Part shown: piece by piece, positions 45,276-56,293 of the stretch
Position numbering within the stretch: the stretch's first letter is position 1
How the letters are laid out: every line of letters begins with the position of its first letter
Origin: Neoalteromonas flava
GTDB lineage: Bacteria > Pseudomonadota > Gammaproteobacteria > Enterobacterales > Alteromonadaceae
DNA length: 64,000 nucleotides
Direction: 5' to 3'
Assembly: GCF_002807685.1 (NCBI RefSeq)
Contig: NZ_PEAX01000004.1
Location: 348,307 to 412,306, forward strand
Program-made: the position numbers and the translations under genes
The notes under the pieces: model-generated
The model's database searches: none
What the model was told of the DNA's origin: nothing
Seen by the model: the letters and a program-made list of their open reading frames with translations, nothing else

Positions 45276-45908
45276 CTAACTTTGCAAGTGGTTCTTTGCT
45301 TGTGCCTCGGCTTCCTTAGCACGTTTCAATGCAGGCCTGGCTACCACTCGCTCAGCATAAGCTGATATTGAATCGAAAGGGATTGGCTGCTTGGCGTTTT
45401 GTGCCCATATTAGGATTTGTCCCGTGATAATATCGGCAACGCTAAAATCTGCGCCCAAGATAAATTCGTTATCGGCTAACATTTCATTGAGTATTTTCAA
45501 TGCTTGTTGAAACTCCCATTGCGCCACCTCTATGATTGCTGGTACACGTTTTTCTTCAGGGAATACAAAGGTATGCTTGGCAATGGTCCAAAGCGGTTGC
45601 TCTAATTCGGTTAGGGCGAAGTACATCGCTTGTTCAAATCGTCCACGCGCATCTGAGCCACAGGTGGGGATCATGCGGCCTACCTTATCGGCAAGATGAG
45701 TTACTATTGCCCCCGATTCTGCAATCACCAAATCTCCGTCCTGAATAACCGGAACTTTCCCTAAGGGTGAAATGCTGCGGTAGGCGGGTTGTTTATGCTC
45801 ACCCTGATATAGATTGATGAGTTGATACTCGTAGGGAATGTTGAGTTCTTCGGCAGCCCAGGTAATGCGCAATCCCCGGGTTCCGGGAAAGCTTAAAATT
45901 TTTAGCAT
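45276..45908 (-). CDS. Glutathione S-transferase family protein
   Basis: A 210-residue GST. The N-terminal thioredoxin-like domain reads KILSFPGTRGLRITWAAEEL with the SISPLGKVPVIQDGD cis-proline block and the ESGAIVTHLADK glutathione-binding Ser. The all-helical C-terminal domain has GADFSVADIITGQIL. It should conjugate or reduce hydrophobic electrophiles with glutathione; the substrate is unknown. No dedicated partner gene is nearby. It is followed by the TPR-protein gene on the same strand. Confidence 0.88.
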   Translation of the reverse strand: MLKILSFPGTRGLRITWAAEELNIPYEYQLINLYQGEHKQPAYRSISPLGKVPVIQDGDLVIAESGAIVTHLADKVGRMIPTCGSDARGRFEQAMYFALTELEQPLWTIAKHTFVFPEEKRVPAIIEVAQWEFQQALKILNEMLADNEFILGADFSVADIITGQILIWAQNAKQPIPFDSISAYAERVVARPALKRAKEAEAQAKNHLQS

Positions 45909-46185
45909 GGGTAAATTTCCTTACCTTAGTTCATCGCAAAGCGGTTTATGCGAGTATAAGCTAACACTACGTCGTATGACGCTTAAATTTGCAACAAAAG
46001 GTGTTTTTTAGGCAGCTTTTTCTCGAGTTTTGTGTCGTGATTATTGTTTCGAGCTTTGATTTACTTTTGCTATGATAATCAGCTATTTAACGATCGCAGT
46101 TGTCATCAAGTTTGTGCAAAATATGGTTCAATGCAAAATAGTAGCAAGACAAGCGTTTATTGAGTGACACTACGTAGCGGGTGAT

Positions 46186-47958
46186 ATGGGATCTGACATA
46201 AGCAAAACATTAATTCAGGATCAACAATTGGATTTGCTCGTTCGCTCGACGTCCAAGGTTACCTATGTTTTCCCGGTTACCGCGAGCGTATTAGTTGCCG
46301 TTTTTTATGCACAAGTGCCACCTATGCAACTGTTCGGTTGGTGGTTGGCGGTTCTTCTGTGTAGTGCTCTGCGTTTCAGCGTGCTGCGACGTTATCGTCT
46401 TAACAAAAACACTGAACATGCTTATCAGCAGTGGCTAAAGGCACTACTAGTGGTTGATGTATGTAACGGCCTAACCGCCGGCATGTGTGCCATGTTTATA
46501 ATGTATTTGCCACTAGAGTATGAACTTTTGGTGTTGGTAGTGCTGATTGCCATAACCATGGAGAGTGTTGGCGCGCAATCTGCTATTAAGTCTTCTTTCA
46601 TCTGCTTTGTTTTGCCTCTTTTCTGCACCATGATTTTTTGGTTGCTGTTGGTCGGTGGGCAACTTAATTACGTGATTGCATTTCTCGCGCTGGTGCACTT
46701 GGTTTTGTTGTGGGGGAATTTTAAGTCACTCAATTCGACTATTCAGAGCAATTTTGAGTTGGCGATAAAGAATCAAGGTTTGAATGCTGAATTGCAGCAA
46801 ACCAATCAAGAACTTTCCTTGTCGCGTGATCAAGCATTGCAAACCAACTTAGCACAATCCAAGTTCATTGCTGACATGAGTCATGAATTGCGCACCCCCA
46901 TGCAAGGGCTGCTTGGCTCAATTGAATTAGCTAAGCAACAATCGACGAGTCCAGCGGTTGCCAAGACTTTACAGACTGCTCAGGCGGCAGGTGCCACTTT
47001 ATTAAACTTGCTTAATGGCATTTTAGAACTCAGCCGAACGGAAGCAAAGATGCAATCGCAAAGCACCGAACCCTGTAATTTAGGCGTGCTTTGCCAAGAA
47101 ATCATTGACTTAGTTGCTATAACGGCAGAGGCGAAAGGGCTAGGTATTTCCATGACCACCGAAGGCGCGTTGCCGCGCCTCGTGCACGTGGATAAAAATC
47201 GGCTGTCGCAAATCGTATTAAATTTTTTGTCTAACGCAATTAAGTTTACTGACCGGGGGTATATACGACTTTCGCTAAAACGAGTCCCTGCAAGTTCGGA
47301 CCGCTTCATCATTACCGTCAGTGATACTGGTGTGGGTATCGATGAAGCAGATATTCCTCACGTCTTCGAACGCTTTAAACAACTGTCTGAGGGGCGTGAA
47401 AAGGGCGGCTCAGGTCTGGGACTGGCGATCTCTGCTGAACTCTGCCGCGTTATCGGTGCTGAGATCAAGGTTAATAGTAAAGTTGGTCGGGGTAGTGAGT
47501 TTTCAGTTGAATTCAGCGCCTACGTTGAAGAATCGACATCGCCGGAATACCAAAATGTCAGTCGATCTCCTGATCCAGATGTGAGTCATTTGCGGGTTTT
47601 AATCGCTGAAGATGAACCACTAAGTCGATTGGTGTTAGAAGCATTTTTTAATAACTTTGGGATCCAACCGCACATGGTTGTTAATGGCGAGGAAGCGGTA
47701 ACTGTTTGCATGGAACAAGCATTTGACGTCATTCTGTTGGATTGTCAAATGCCAACGCTCAATGGGATCCAAGCGAGTCAAAAGATCCGCGAGACCAGTT
47801 CACAAAATGCGCATAGCTTCATTGTTGCTATGTCTGCTCATATTGAGGCGCAAGATGCCGAGATGGTCAAAACCGCAGGTGTAAATCTCCTACTGGGCAA
47901 ACCCATCGAACAAAAACAGCTAACCCAAATCTTACAACAGGTTGACGCTAAGAAATGA
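46186..47958 (+). CDS. Membrane-bound hybrid sensor histidine kinase with receiver
   Basis: A 590-residue kinase. Residues 25-185 hold five or six membrane helices with short loops, so the sensor lies in the membrane. A coiled-coil (about 190-225) leads to the HisKA domain with phospho-acceptor His233 (MSHELRTPMQG), the ATPase domain (NFLSNAIKF, GVGIDEADIPHVFERF, GGSGLGLAIS) and a C-terminal receiver with Asp519 (ILLDCQMPTLNG) and Lys in LLGKPIEQ. No cognate regulator gene is adjacent, so it may feed an Hpt protein elsewhere. Target and signal are unknown. Confidence 0.93.
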   Translation: MGSDISKTLIQDQQLDLLVRSTSKVTYVFPVTASVLVAVFYAQVPPMQLFGWWLAVLLCSALRFSVLRRYRLNKNTEHAYQQWLKALLVVDVCNGLTAGMCAMFIMYLPLEYELLVLVVLIAITMESVGAQSAIKSSFICFVLPLFCTMIFWLLLVGGQLNYVIAFLALVHLVLLWGNFKSLNSTIQSNFELAIKNQGLNAELQQTNQELSLSRDQALQTNLAQSKFIADMSHELRTPMQGLLGSIELAKQQSTSPAVAKTLQTAQAAGATLLNLLNGILELSRTEAKMQSQSTEPCNLGVLCQEIIDLVAITAEAKGLGISMTTEGALPRLVHVDKNRLSQIVLNFLSNAIKFTDRGYIRLSLKRVPASSDRFIITVSDTGVGIDEADIPHVFERFKQLSEGREKGGSGLGLAISAELCRVIGAEIKVNSKVGRGSEFSVEFSAYVEESTSPEYQNVSRSPDPDVSHLRVLIAEDEPLSRLVLEAFFNNFGIQPHMVVNGEEAVTVCMEQAFDVILLDCQMPTLNGIQASQKIRETSSQNAHSFIVAMSAHIEAQDAEMVKTAGVNLLLGKPIEQKQLTQILQQVDAKK

Positions 47959-48028
47959 ATTGACGCTCATGCCGAGCAGTGTTTCTGCTGCTAAAGGCGA
48001 GTTCCTGATATCTTATTCGTACGCGCTA

Positions 48029-48056
48029 TTGTGCCTTTCTCTGTGCAACCTATAAA
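48029..48056 (+). promoter_or_regulatory. Sigma70-like promoter very close to the MFS start
   Basis: TTGTGC (48029-48034) and TATAAA (48051-48056), with a 16-base spacer. The ATG at 48065 follows only 8 bases after the -10, so the message may be leaderless or nearly so; no Shine-Dalgarno precedes the ATG. Confidence 0.45.
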
Positions 48057-48064
48057 CTATAAAT

Positions 48065-49366
48065 ATGAACGCATTTCTTTCACTCTACATCACCAATTTA
48101 TTTTTGGTTGCCGGAACCGGTTTGTTAACCACTTATGTCGCTCTTTACATGGGCGGTAAAGGTATTGCGACCACTTGGATTGGTTTGTTGTCTTCGTTTT
48201 ATTACGTTGGGCTGTTATTTGGTTCGCGGGTGGGTTACTACTTTATCAAGTCTGTAGGTCACATTCGGACATATGCTGCCAGTACCGCTATTGTGATTGC
48301 GTGCGTTGCATTACACGGCATTTCCGCCAACATTTATCTTTGGTTTGCATTACGACTAATCGTTGGTATGGCAATGATGTGCAACTATATGGTTTTGGAA
48401 AGCTGGCTAAACGAGCAGGCCAATCCAGACCAACGAGGCCGTGTGTTTTCATTTTACATGATCACGTCTTACATCGGCATGATTGCTGGTCAATTTGCGT
48501 TAGCCAAGTTCCCAGAGCTCGGTTATGCACCACTATTCCTAGTGTGTTTTGCTGTGGCCATTGGGATTGTGCCCATTGCGATCACGCGCCGCATTCACCC
48601 GCAGCCATTAAAGCCAGTTAGCATTAGCTTTTTTGCCTATATTAAACTCGTCCCGCAATCCCTAACCGGCGTACTGTTTGCGGGAATTATTAGTGGTAGC
48701 TTTTACGGTTTAGCCCCTACCTTTGGGCGGGAAGCTGGGTTCAGTTCAGCGCAAATCGCCAACTTTATGACTTTAACGATACTCGCAGGTCTATTGGCGC
48801 AATGGCCGATGGGGTTGTTATCCGATCGCTTTACGCGCAGCAGGTTAATGCGCATGAACGCTGTGTTTATCGGTGTGGCAAGCCTGGCTCTCTTTGTTTT
48901 ACCGGTAAATGTACAGACTAGCCTGGTATTTACCTTTGTATTTGGACTTTTCGCTTTTACCTTGTATCCATTGGCGTCGGCGATGTCGAATTCGCGGGTA
49001 TCCGATGACGAACGCGTGGGCTTGTCAGCTGCATTGCTGATTTCCTTTGGCGCTGGAGCGAGTTTGGGGTCGTTTCTCTTAGCAGAGGTAATGACCATAT
49101 TCGGATTTCAGGCGCTGTATGCCGCGATAGCGTTATTGACTGTGGTGATGTTTGTCTTACTGACGTTGATAAATGCGCGTCAAAAAGCGGAAAAACCAAT
49201 ATCGTCTGACTACATTGTAACGGTGCCGGATATTACTTCATCGCCCATGGTTGCAAGCTTTGATCCACGTATCGAAGAAGCCATCGCGCATGAACAACTA
49301 TTAGACGAAAATGATCCTGTAGCGCCTACAGAAATTGAAGACTCATACAACGAACCGACTCGATAA
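48065..49366 (+). CDS. MFS transporter, YcaD-like
   Basis: A 433-residue secondary transporter with 12 predicted helices; it begins directly with a helix (NAFLSLYITNLFLVAG). The A-like motif is GSRVGYYFIKSVGHIRTY after helix 2, and the central loop is at about 190-210. The CNYMVLESWLNEQANPDQRGRVFS block resembles the YcaD group. The C-terminal tail of about 50 residues is hydrophilic and acidic. The substrate is unknown. It is the last accessory gene before the rplK promoter. Confidence 0.85.
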   Translation: MNAFLSLYITNLFLVAGTGLLTTYVALYMGGKGIATTWIGLLSSFYYVGLLFGSRVGYYFIKSVGHIRTYAASTAIVIACVALHGISANIYLWFALRLIVGMAMMCNYMVLESWLNEQANPDQRGRVFSFYMITSYIGMIAGQFALAKFPELGYAPLFLVCFAVAIGIVPIAITRRIHPQPLKPVSISFFAYIKLVPQSLTGVLFAGIISGSFYGLAPTFGREAGFSSAQIANFMTLTILAGLLAQWPMGLLSDRFTRSRLMRMNAVFIGVASLALFVLPVNVQTSLVFTFVFGLFAFTLYPLASAMSNSRVSDDERVGLSAALLISFGAGASLGSFLLAEVMTIFGFQALYAAIALLTVVMFVLLTLINARQKAEKPISSDYIVTVPDITSSPMVASFDPRIEEAIAHEQLLDENDPVAPTEIEDSYNEPTR

Positions 49367-49419
49367 GACGCCAAAAGCGAATTTTGTTGAAAAAACACGC
49401 GATTATTGGCAAACAACGC

Positions 49420-49448
49420 TTGCACAATACTTAATCATCTCCTATACT
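49420..49448 (+). promoter_or_regulatory. Strong sigma70 promoter of the rplKAJL-rpoBC block
   Basis: TTGCAC (49420-49425) and TATACT (49443-49448) are 17 bases apart, an excellent match. The start site would lie near 49455, leaving a leader of about 80 bases before rplK, where an L1-binding site would be expected. The dedicated promoter fits with rplK no longer following nusG. Confidence 0.85.
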
Positions 49449-49536
49449 TCGCGACCCTAAATTTTATCGGGGAGCCGATTGAGCAAGTAATCTCGATACT
49501 TGCGAGGCGTTTTACCCAAACTGAGAGATTGTCAAA

Positions 49537-49965
49537 ATGGCTAAAAAAGTATCTGGCTATATTAAGCTACAAGTGGGTGCTGGTGCAGCAAACCCAAGTC
49601 CTCCAGTTGGTCCTGCATTGGGTCAACACGGTGTTAACATCATGGAATTCTGTAAAGCGTTTAACGCAAAAACAGAAAGCCTAGAAAAAGGTGCTCCGGT
49701 TCCTGTTGTTATCACTGTATATGAAGATCGTTCATTCACGTTCGAAACACGTACTCCGCCTGCGTCTTTCCTATTGAAGAAAGCGGCTGGTATCAAGAGC
49801 GGTTCTGGCCGTCCTAACACTGAAAAAGTGGGTACAGTTACTCGTGCACAATTAGAAGAAATTGCGAAAGCTAAAGAGCCAGACTTAACAGCGGCCGACT
49901 TAGACGCAGCAGTTAACACCATCGCGGGCTCTGCTCGTAGCATGGGTTTGAACGTAGAGGGCTAA
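49537..49965 (+). CDS. rplK: 50S ribosomal protein L11
   Basis: L11, 142 residues, part of the GTPase-associated centre of the large subunit and needed for the stringent response with RelA. The sequence shows the N-terminal [21 protein letters not shown], the [19 protein letters not shown] proline-rich switch region and the C-terminal rRNA-binding [13 protein letters not shown]. Only 4 bases separate it from rplA. Its codon usage is strongly biased. Confidence 0.98.
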   Translation: MAKKVSGYIKLQVGAGAANPSPPVGPALGQHGVNIMEFCKAFNAKTESLEKGAPVPVVITVYEDRSFTFETRTPPASFLLKKAAGIKSGSGRPNTEKVGTVTRAQLEEIAKAKEPDLTAADLDAAVNTIAGSARSMGLNVEG

Positions 49966-49969
49966 GCGA

Positions 49970-50662
49970 ATGGCAAAGTTAACAAAACGCGCTCGTCTAA
50001 TCGCAGAAAAAGTAGACTCAACTAAAGAATACGCAATCTCAGAAGCAGTAGCGTTGTTGAAAGAACTAGCAACAGCTAAATTCCCTGAGAGCATTGACGT
50101 TGCAATCAACCTTGGTATCGATGCTAAGAAATCTGACCAAAACGTACGTGGTGCAACTGTACTACCTAACGGTACTGGTAAAGACGTTCGCGTAGCAGTA
50201 TTCACTCAAGGTGCTAACGCTGAAGCCGCTAAAGAAGCTGGTGCTGACGTTGTTGGTATGGATGACCTTGCTGAGCAAGTGAAGAAAGGCGAAATGAACT
50301 TTGACGTAGTAGTTGCTAGCCCAGACGCAATGCGTGTGGTTGGTCAACTAGGTCAAATCTTAGGTCCACGTGGCCTTATGCCTAACCCTAAAACTGGCAC
50401 TGTAACACCAGATGTTGCAACTGCAGTTAAGAATGCTAAGGCGGGTCAGGTTCGCTACCGTAACGATAAGAACGGTATCATTCACGCGTCAATCGGTAAG
50501 ATTGCGTTTGAAGAAAACCAAATCAAAGAAAACCTAGAAGCATTATTAGACGCGCTGCGCAAAGCGAAGCCTTCTTCAGCTAAAGGTACATACATCAAGA
50601 AAGTTAGCTTAAGCACTACGATGGGTGCTGGCGTTGCACTGGATCAGTCAACTCTAAGCTAA
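49970..50662 (+). CDS. rplA: 50S ribosomal protein L1
   Basis: L1, 230 residues, forms the mobile L1 stalk and, when free, represses its own operon. Typical blocks are [57 protein letters not shown] and [12 protein letters not shown]. It follows rplK by 4 bases, with strong codon bias. The next gene, rplJ, is behind a structured leader. Confidence 0.98.
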   Translation: MAKLTKRARLIAEKVDSTKEYAISEAVALLKELATAKFPESIDVAINLGIDAKKSDQNVRGATVLPNGTGKDVRVAVFTQGANAEAAKEAGADVVGMDDLAEQVKKGEMNFDVVVASPDAMRVVGQLGQILGPRGLMPNPKTGTVTPDVATAVKNAKAGQVRYRNDKNGIIHASIGKIAFEENQIKENLEALLDALRKAKPSSAKGTYIKKVSLSTTMGAGVALDQSTLS

Positions 50663-50681
50663 AAATCTCTGTAAAAAATAT

Positions 50682-50800
50682 GGGTTGGAGCCGCAGCTAA
50701 CATTGTGGCTCCCGTCCAAGACCGCAGGTGCGGTGCGGTGGAAGAGGTAAGAGACCTTCTACACTAACGCCCGCTTAATTAAATGCCTGCGCAGACGGTG
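50682..50800 (+). promoter_or_regulatory. L10 leader (autoregulatory mRNA element)
   Basis: The rplA-rplJ spacer holds the conserved L10-leader helices. CCGTC (50712-50716) pairs with GACGG (50794-50798), and GCAGG (50724-50728) pairs with CCTGC (50786-50790). The unpaired CAAGACC in between is the kink-turn-like internal loop bound by L10-L12. A GGAGCC/GGCTCC stem lies upstream (50686-50711). The match to the gammaproteobacterial pattern is clear. L10-(L12)4 binding should repress rplJ translation. Confidence 0.85.
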
Positions 50801-50936
50801 GTTTCGACTCAGACTCTCTGGGGTAACGAACACCGTAGAGCGGTACTTACGATAAGCAATTATCTAAAGTATCAATCTGTGAACCCTGATAAACAACCTT
50901 TTGAGTGCGTTTATCAGATACAAAGAGGTGAACTCA

Positions 50937-51455
50937 GTGGCACTAGGCTTAGCAGCAAAGAAAGAGATCGTAGCGGAGATTAACGACGTTGCATCTCGAG
51001 CTCTATCCGTTGCCGTCGCTGAATACCGTGGGATGGAAGTTGCAGAACTGACTGACCTGCGTGTTAAAGCTCGTGAACAAGGTGTTTACTTACGTGTTGT
51101 ACGTAACACTCTTGCAAAACGTGCTCTAGCAGACAGTAAGTTTGCAGACCTTGATAGCGCGCTAACTGGCCCGCTTATCTATGGCTTCTCTATCGATGCA
51201 CCAGGCGGTGCAGCGCGTTTGTTTAAAGACTACGCGAAAGGTAATGACAAGCTTAAGGTTACAGCTCTTTCATTAGGTAGCGGTCTATTGGGTCCAGAGA
51301 AATTGGATTCTGTAGCTTCACTACCGACTCGCGACGAAGCGCTTGCAAAACTTCTTGCAACCTTCAAAGCACCGGTTGGCAAATTCGTTCGCACTATCAA
51401 CGAAGTTCCAACCAAGTTTGTGCGCGTATTGGCGGCGATCAAAGACGAGAAGTAA
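50937..51455 (+). CDS. rplJ: 50S ribosomal protein L10
   Basis: L10, 172 residues, anchors the L7/L12 dimers to the ribosome. I chose GTG at 50937: AGAGGTG is upstream and the protein then begins with the conserved [16 protein letters not shown]. An upstream open frame (50901) is discounted. The [12 protein letters not shown] block and the C-terminal L12-binding helix ([16 protein letters not shown]) are present. It is controlled by the preceding leader. Confidence 0.97.
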   Translation: MALGLAAKKEIVAEINDVASRALSVAVAEYRGMEVAELTDLRVKAREQGVYLRVVRNTLAKRALADSKFADLDSALTGPLIYGFSIDAPGGAARLFKDYAKGNDKLKVTALSLGSGLLGPEKLDSVASLPTRDEALAKLLATFKAPVGKFVRTINEVPTKFVRVLAAIKDEK

Positions 51456-51509
51456 TTCCCGTTTTTGGCATAGTAATTTTTTTAACATTAAACCCAGGAG
51501 TTTAGAGAC

Positions 51510-51884
51510 ATGGCTCTAACTAAAGAAGATATCTTAAACGCGATTGCTGAAATGCCAGTTATGGAACTGGTTGAGCTAATCGAAGCAGCTGAAGAAAAAT
51601 TCGGCGTTGATGCATCTGCTGCTGTTGCAGTAGCTGCTGGTCCTGCTGCAGCTGCAGAAGCTGCAGAAGAAAAGACTGAATTCGACGTTATCATGACTTC
51701 ATTCGGTGCGAACAAAGTTGCTGTTATCAAAGCAGTTCGCGGCGCAACTGGTCTTGGCTTGAAAGAAGCTAAAGAAGTAGTTGAGTCTGCTCCTAAAGCA
51801 ATCAAAGAAGGCGTTTCTAAAGAAGATGCTGAAGCACTGAAGAAAGAGCTTGAAGAAGCTGGTGCAGAAGTTGAAATCAAGTAA
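51510..51884 (+). CDS. rplL: 50S ribosomal protein L7/L12
   Basis: L7/L12, 124 residues. The N-terminal dimer/anchor region ([20 protein letters not shown]) is followed by an Ala-rich hinge and the C-terminal factor-binding domain ([18 protein letters not shown]). Codon bias is extreme, as expected for a multicopy protein. A GGAG ribosome-binding site lies before the ATG. An attenuator-like hairpin follows. Confidence 0.98.
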   Translation: MALTKEDILNAIAEMPVMELVELIEAAEEKFGVDASAAVAVAAGPAAAAEAAEEKTEFDVIMTSFGANKVAVIKAVRGATGLGLKEAKEVVESAPKAIKEGVSKEDAEALKKELEEAGAEVEIK

Positions 51885-51919
51885 TTTGGTTTAACCAATT
51901 TACTTGGCTGAAAGGCTTG

Positions 51920-51950
51920 GGCTGGTGATTTATTGATCACCAGCCTTTTT
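51920..51950 (+). terminator. Attenuator/terminator hairpin after rplL
   Basis: A perfect 10-bp stem (GGCTGGTGAT and ATCACCAGCC, 51920-51929 and 51936-51945) with a 6-base loop is followed by five T. In E. coli a partial terminator between rplL and rpoB lowers rpoBC relative to the ribosomal genes; this hairpin is well placed for that role. Confidence 0.88.
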
Positions 51951-52167
51951 GCGCTGTAGAGATTGACGTTTTCTGCCCTGAAATTCTCTACGAAAAAGTG
52001 CATGGGAATCCCAAAAATAGATTAAAAAACCAACGTCTTAGCTATCGATTGTTTAAGAATTTGGTGTAAGCTAGTGGGATTGCCCTAAATTAGGGTACTA
52101 GAAGTTTGTTACAGCAGTGCGCACTGGTGTGGCAGGTCGGGTCAAAAATCAGCAGGCTGAGGGACCA

Positions 52168-55100
52168 ATGGTTTACTCTTATAGCGAAAAGAAACGTATC
52201 CGTAAGGATTTTGGCAAACGCCCACAGGTATTGGAAATTCCATACCTTCTTTCAATCCAGCTTGATTCCTTTAAAAAGTTTATTGATATCGATCCAGATG
52301 GTCAATATGGCTTGGAAGCAGCATTTCGTTCCGTATTCCCCATAAAAAGTTATTCGGGTAACTCAGAACTTCAGTACGTGAGTTACCGGTTAGGTGAACC
52401 CGTGTTTGACGTTAAAGAATGTCAAATCCGTGGGGTTACCTACTCTGCACCGCTAAGAGTTAAACTTCGTTTAGTGTTGTTTGATAAAGAAGCAGCACCG
52501 GGCACGGTTAAAGACATTAAAGAACAAGAAGTCTACATGGGTGAAATCCCATTAATGACTGAGAATGGTACCTTTGTTATCAACGGTACTGAGCGTGTAA
52601 TCGTTTCTCAGTTACACCGTTCTCCAGGTGTGTTCTTTGATCATGACAAAGGTAAAACACACAGCTCGGGTAAAGTTTTGTATAACGCCCGTGTGATCCC
52701 TTACCGTGGTTCTTGGTTAGACTTTGAGTTTGATCCAAAAGATAACTTATTCGTGCGTATCGACCGCCGTCGTAAGTTACCTGCATCTATTATCTTGCGT
52801 GCGCTAGATATGAGCACCGAGCAGATCCTTGAAGAATTCTTTGAGTCTGTTCAAATTCGTTTTGAAGACGAACGTGCCATGATGGAAGTTGTGCCAGATC
52901 GCCTGCGTGGTGAAACTGCACAGTTCGACATCATTGACGCTGACGGCAATGTTCTGGTTGAAACCGGACGCCGTATTTCAGCGCGTCACACGCGTGCTCT
53001 TGAAAAAGCGAAAATTACTGAACTTGAAGTACCAATGGAGTACTTGGTTGGTAAAGTTTACGCGAAAACTTATATCGATGAGTCGACTGGCGAAGTTATT
53101 GTTAATGCTAACGATGAAGCAACGCTGGAAAACATGCAGGCATTGAAAACTGCCGGCATCACTGAAGTACAAACCCTTTACATCAATGAACTTGATCATG
53201 GTTCGTACATTTCTGACACGCTACGTATTGATTCAACTGAGTCGCGCTTAGACGCATTGGTTGAAATCTACCGTATGATGCGTCCTGGTGAGCCGCCAAC
53301 GAAAGATGCTGCAGAAACCTTATTCGACAACTTATTCTTCTCTGACGACCGTTATGACTTGTCATCGGTTGGCCGTATGAAGTTTAACCGTCGCCTAGGT
53401 CGTGAAGAGTTGACCGGCGCTGGTACTCTGCAGAACGAAGACATCATTGCGGTAATGAAGCAATTGATCACAATTCGTGACGGTAAAGATGACGTTGATG
53501 ACATCGACCACTTAGGTAACCGTCGTATCCGTTCTGTTGGCGAAATGGCTGAAAACCAATTCCGTGTTGGCCTAGTACGTGTTGAGCGTGCGGTTAAAGA
53601 ACGTCTGAGCTTAGGTGACCTTGATGCGGTAATGCCACAAGACTTGATCAACGCGAAGCCAATTTCTGCTGCGGTTAAAGAATTCTTTGGCTCTAGCCAG
53701 TTGTCACAGTTCATGGACCAAAACAACCCATTGTCAGAAGTTACGCACAAGCGTCGTATTTCTGCTCTAGGTCCAGGTGGTTTGACGCGTGAGCGTGCGG
53801 GCTTTGAAGTTCGTGACGTACACCCAACTCACTATGGTCGTGTTTGTCCAATCGAAACACCGGAAGGTCCAAACATCGGTTTGATCAACAGCTTATCAAG
53901 CTTTGCGCGTACCAATGATTTCGGTTTCCTAGAAACACCTTATCGTCGCATTGTAGACGGTAAAGTGACTGATGATATTGATTATTTATCAGCAATTGAA
54001 GAAGGCCAGTTTGCGATTGCACAGGCTAACGTCGAGCTGAATGGTGATGAACTTGCGGAAGATTTGATCCCTTGTCGTCACCGTGGTGAAACTACCTTGA
54101 TGGCTAAAGAAGACATCAAGTACATGGACGTTTCACCACAGCAGATCGTGTCAATTGCTGCGAGCATTATCCCGTTCCTAGAACACGATGACGCAAACCG
54201 TGCCTTGATGGGCTCGAACATGCAACGTCAAGCCGTACCTACCTTGCGTGCCGATAAGCCGCTCGTTGGTACTGGTATGGAGAAGACTGTTGCAGTAGAT
54301 TCTGGGGTAACTGTTGTTGCGAAACGTGGTGGTGTAATCGATTATGTCGATGCCAGCCGTATTGTGGTTAAGGTTAATGAAGAAGAGATGGTTGCTGGTG
54401 AAGCAGGTATCGATATCTACAACTTAACCAAGTACACGCGTTCGAACCAGAACACCTGTATTAACCAAAAGCCTACCTGTAACGTTGGTGACCCCATCGT
54501 TGCTGGTGATGTATTGGCTGATGGTCCATCAACTGACTTGGGCGAATTGGCACTTGGTCAGAACATGCGTATCGCGTTCATGCCGTGGAATGGTTACAAC
54601 TTCGAAGACTCGATCTTAATCTCTGAGCGCGTTGCGCAAGAAGATCGTTTCACGACAATCCACATCCAAGAACTTAGCTGTATTGCACGTGATACTAAGC
54701 TCGGTCCAGAAGAAATCAGTGGTGATATCCCGAATGTCGGTGAGTCAGCATTGGGTAAATTGGATGAATCTGGTGTTGTTTATATCGGTGCTGAAGTGAA
54801 AGGCGGCGATATTCTTGTGGGTAAAGTGACGCCGAAAGGTGAAACCCAGCTTACGCCAGAAGAAAAACTATTGAGAGCGATCTTTGGTGAGAAAGCATCT
54901 GACGTGAAAGATACGTCATTGCGCGTTCCAAACAGCGTTCACGGCACAGTTATTGACGTACAAGTCTTTACTCGTGACGGCGTAGAAAAAGATAAGCGTG
55001 CTTTAGAAATCGAAGATATGCAGTTGCGTCAGGTTAAGAAAGACCTATCTGACGAATTTAATATCTTAGCTGACGGTATCTTTGCTCGTGCGCAAAATTT

Positions 55101-56193
55101 ATTGCTTAAGAATGGCGTTGACCAAGCGAAGCTTGATGGCATGCCGCGTGAGAAATGGTTCGACATCCCGTTGAAGGACGAAGATGCACAAAACGAACTG
55201 GATCAAACGGCTGAGCAGTACACAGCAACTAAAGATGACTTTGATAAGAAGTTTGAAGCTAAGCGTCGCAAGATCACTCAAGGTGATGACCTAGCGCCAG
55301 GCGTGTTGAAGATTGTTAAAGTATATCTTGCGGTTAAACGTCACATTCAGCCTGGTGACAAAATGGCTGGACGTCACGGTAACAAAGGTGTTATCTCAAC
55401 CATCCAACCGGTTGAAGATATGCCATACGATGAAAACGGTACGCCGGTCGACATCGTCTTGAACCCACTAGGTGTTCCATCGCGGATGAACATCGGTCAG
55501 ATCCTTGAAACTCACTTGGGTATGGCTGCACATGGCATCGGTGCGAAGATTGATCGCATGCTCAAAGAGCAAGAAGAAATGGCCAAGCTACGTGCCTTCA
55601 TTAAAGAAGTGTACGAGTTAGGTGATTCACATCAGGAAGTTGATATTGATAGCTTCACAGATGATGAGATCAAGCGTCTAGCTGATAACCTACGTAAAGG
55701 TCTTCCAGTAGCGACACCGGTATTTGACGGTGCCCGCGAAGACGAAATTAAGCAAATGCTTAAGTTGGCTGATTTGCCAGAAAGTGGCCAAATCACCTTG
55801 TTTGACGGTCGTACCGGTCGCGCCTTTGAGCGTCCAGTTACGGTCGGCTACATGTATATGTTGAAACTAAACCACTTGGTTGATGACAAGATGCACGCCC
55901 GTTCTACCGGTTCGTACAGCTTGGTTACACAGCAGCCGTTGGGTGGTAAAGCACAGTTCGGTGGTCAGCGCTTCGGTGAGATGGAAGTGTGGGCACTTGA
56001 AGCATACGGTGCGGCATATACGCTACAAGAAATGCTTACTGTTAAGTCGGATGACGTTAACGGTCGGACGAAGATGTATAAGAACATCGTCGATGGTGAT
56101 CACAGAATGGAGCCAGGCATGCCTGAGTCGTTCAACGTATTGTTGAAAGAAATCCGTTCACTCGGTATCAATATCGAGTTAGAAGAGAACTAA
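52168..56193 (+). CDS. rpoB: RNA polymerase beta subunit
   Basis: RpoB, 1341 residues (E. coli 1342), from ATG 52168, which has a GAGGGA ribosome-binding site; the open frame starts earlier. Recognisable parts are [23 protein letters not shown], the rifampicin-pocket region around [21 protein letters not shown] with wild-type residues, the active-site loop with [18 protein letters not shown], and the C-terminal [18 protein letters not shown]. It follows the attenuator hairpin and precedes rpoC by 100 bases. Confidence 0.99.
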   Translation: MVYSYSEKKRIRKDFGKRPQVLEIPYLLSIQLDSFKKFIDIDPDGQYGLEAAFRSVFPIKSYSGNSELQYVSYRLGEPVFDVKECQIRGVTYSAPLRVKLRLVLFDKEAAPGTVKDIKEQEVYMGEIPLMTENGTFVINGTERVIVSQLHRSPGVFFDHDKGKTHSSGKVLYNARVIPYRGSWLDFEFDPKDNLFVRIDRRRKLPASIILRALDMSTEQILEEFFESVQIRFEDERAMMEVVPDRLRGETAQFDIIDADGNVLVETGRRISARHTRALEKAKITELEVPMEYLVGKVYAKTYIDESTGEVIVNANDEATLENMQALKTAGITEVQTLYINELDHGSYISDTLRIDSTESRLDALVEIYRMMRPGEPPTKDAAETLFDNLFFSDDRYDLSSVGRMKFNRRLGREELTGAGTLQNEDIIAVMKQLITIRDGKDDVDDIDHLGNRRIRSVGEMAENQFRVGLVRVERAVKERLSLGDLDAVMPQDLINAKPISAAVKEFFGSSQLSQFMDQNNPLSEVTHKRRISALGPGGLTRERAGFEVRDVHPTHYGRVCPIETPEGPNIGLINSLSSFARTNDFGFLETPYRRIVDGKVTDDIDYLSAIEEGQFAIAQANVELNGDELAEDLIPCRHRGETTLMAKEDIKYMDVSPQQIVSIAASIIPFLEHDDANRALMGSNMQRQAVPTLRADKPLVGTGMEKTVAVDSGVTVVAKRGGVIDYVDASRIVVKVNEEEMVAGEAGIDIYNLTKYTRSNQNTCINQKPTCNVGDPIVAGDVLADGPSTDLGELALGQNMRIAFMPWNGYNFEDSILISERVAQEDRFTTIHIQELSCIARDTKLGPEEISGDIPNVGESALGKLDESGVVYIGAEVKGGDILVGKVTPKGETQLTPEEKLLRAIFGEKASDVKDTSLRVPNSVHGTVIDVQVFTRDGVEKDKRALEIEDMQLRQVKKDLSDEFNILADGIFARAQNLLLKNGVDQAKLDGMPREKWFDIPLKDEDAQNELDQTAEQYTATKDDFDKKFEAKRRKITQGDDLAPGVLKIVKVYLAVKRHIQPGDKMAGRHGNKGVISTIQPVEDMPYDENGTPVDIVLNPLGVPSRMNIGQILETHLGMAAHGIGAKIDRMLKEQEEMAKLRAFIKEVYELGDSHQEVDIDSFTDDEIKRLADNLRKGLPVATPVFDGAREDEIKQMLKLADLPESGQITLFDGRTGRAFERPVTVGYMYMLKLNHLVDDKMHARSTGSYSLVTQQPLGGKAQFGGQRFGEMEVWALEAYGAAYTLQEMLTVKSDDVNGRTKMYKNIVDGDHRMEPGMPESFNVLLKEIRSLGINIELEEN

Positions 56194-56208
56194 TCGAGCC
56201 GTTGGCTG

Positions 56209-56264
56209 ACCTTTCTGACTGAAAGGTGTTTGTTTGAGTGAGGCCCGGTTCGCGAGCCGGGTCT
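56209..56264 (+). other. Two hairpins in the rpoB-rpoC spacer
   Basis: ACCTTTC/GAAAGGT (56209-56227) forms a 7-bp stem with a 5-base loop. A second stem (CCCGG/CCGGG, with extension by flanking pairs, 56241-56264) follows. Neither has a T-run, so they are more likely mRNA-processing or stability elements than terminators. Confidence 0.5.
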
Positions 56265-56293
56265 ATTAAGACTGACTCCGTTGGGAGAAAATA

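Noticed and set aside
51488..52003. A long antisense frame over rplL
   Set aside because: It is a shadow of the strongly biased, Ala-rich rplL sequence.
53641..53830. Possible rifampicin-resistance change in rpoB
   Set aside because: The residues of the pocket read as wild-type.
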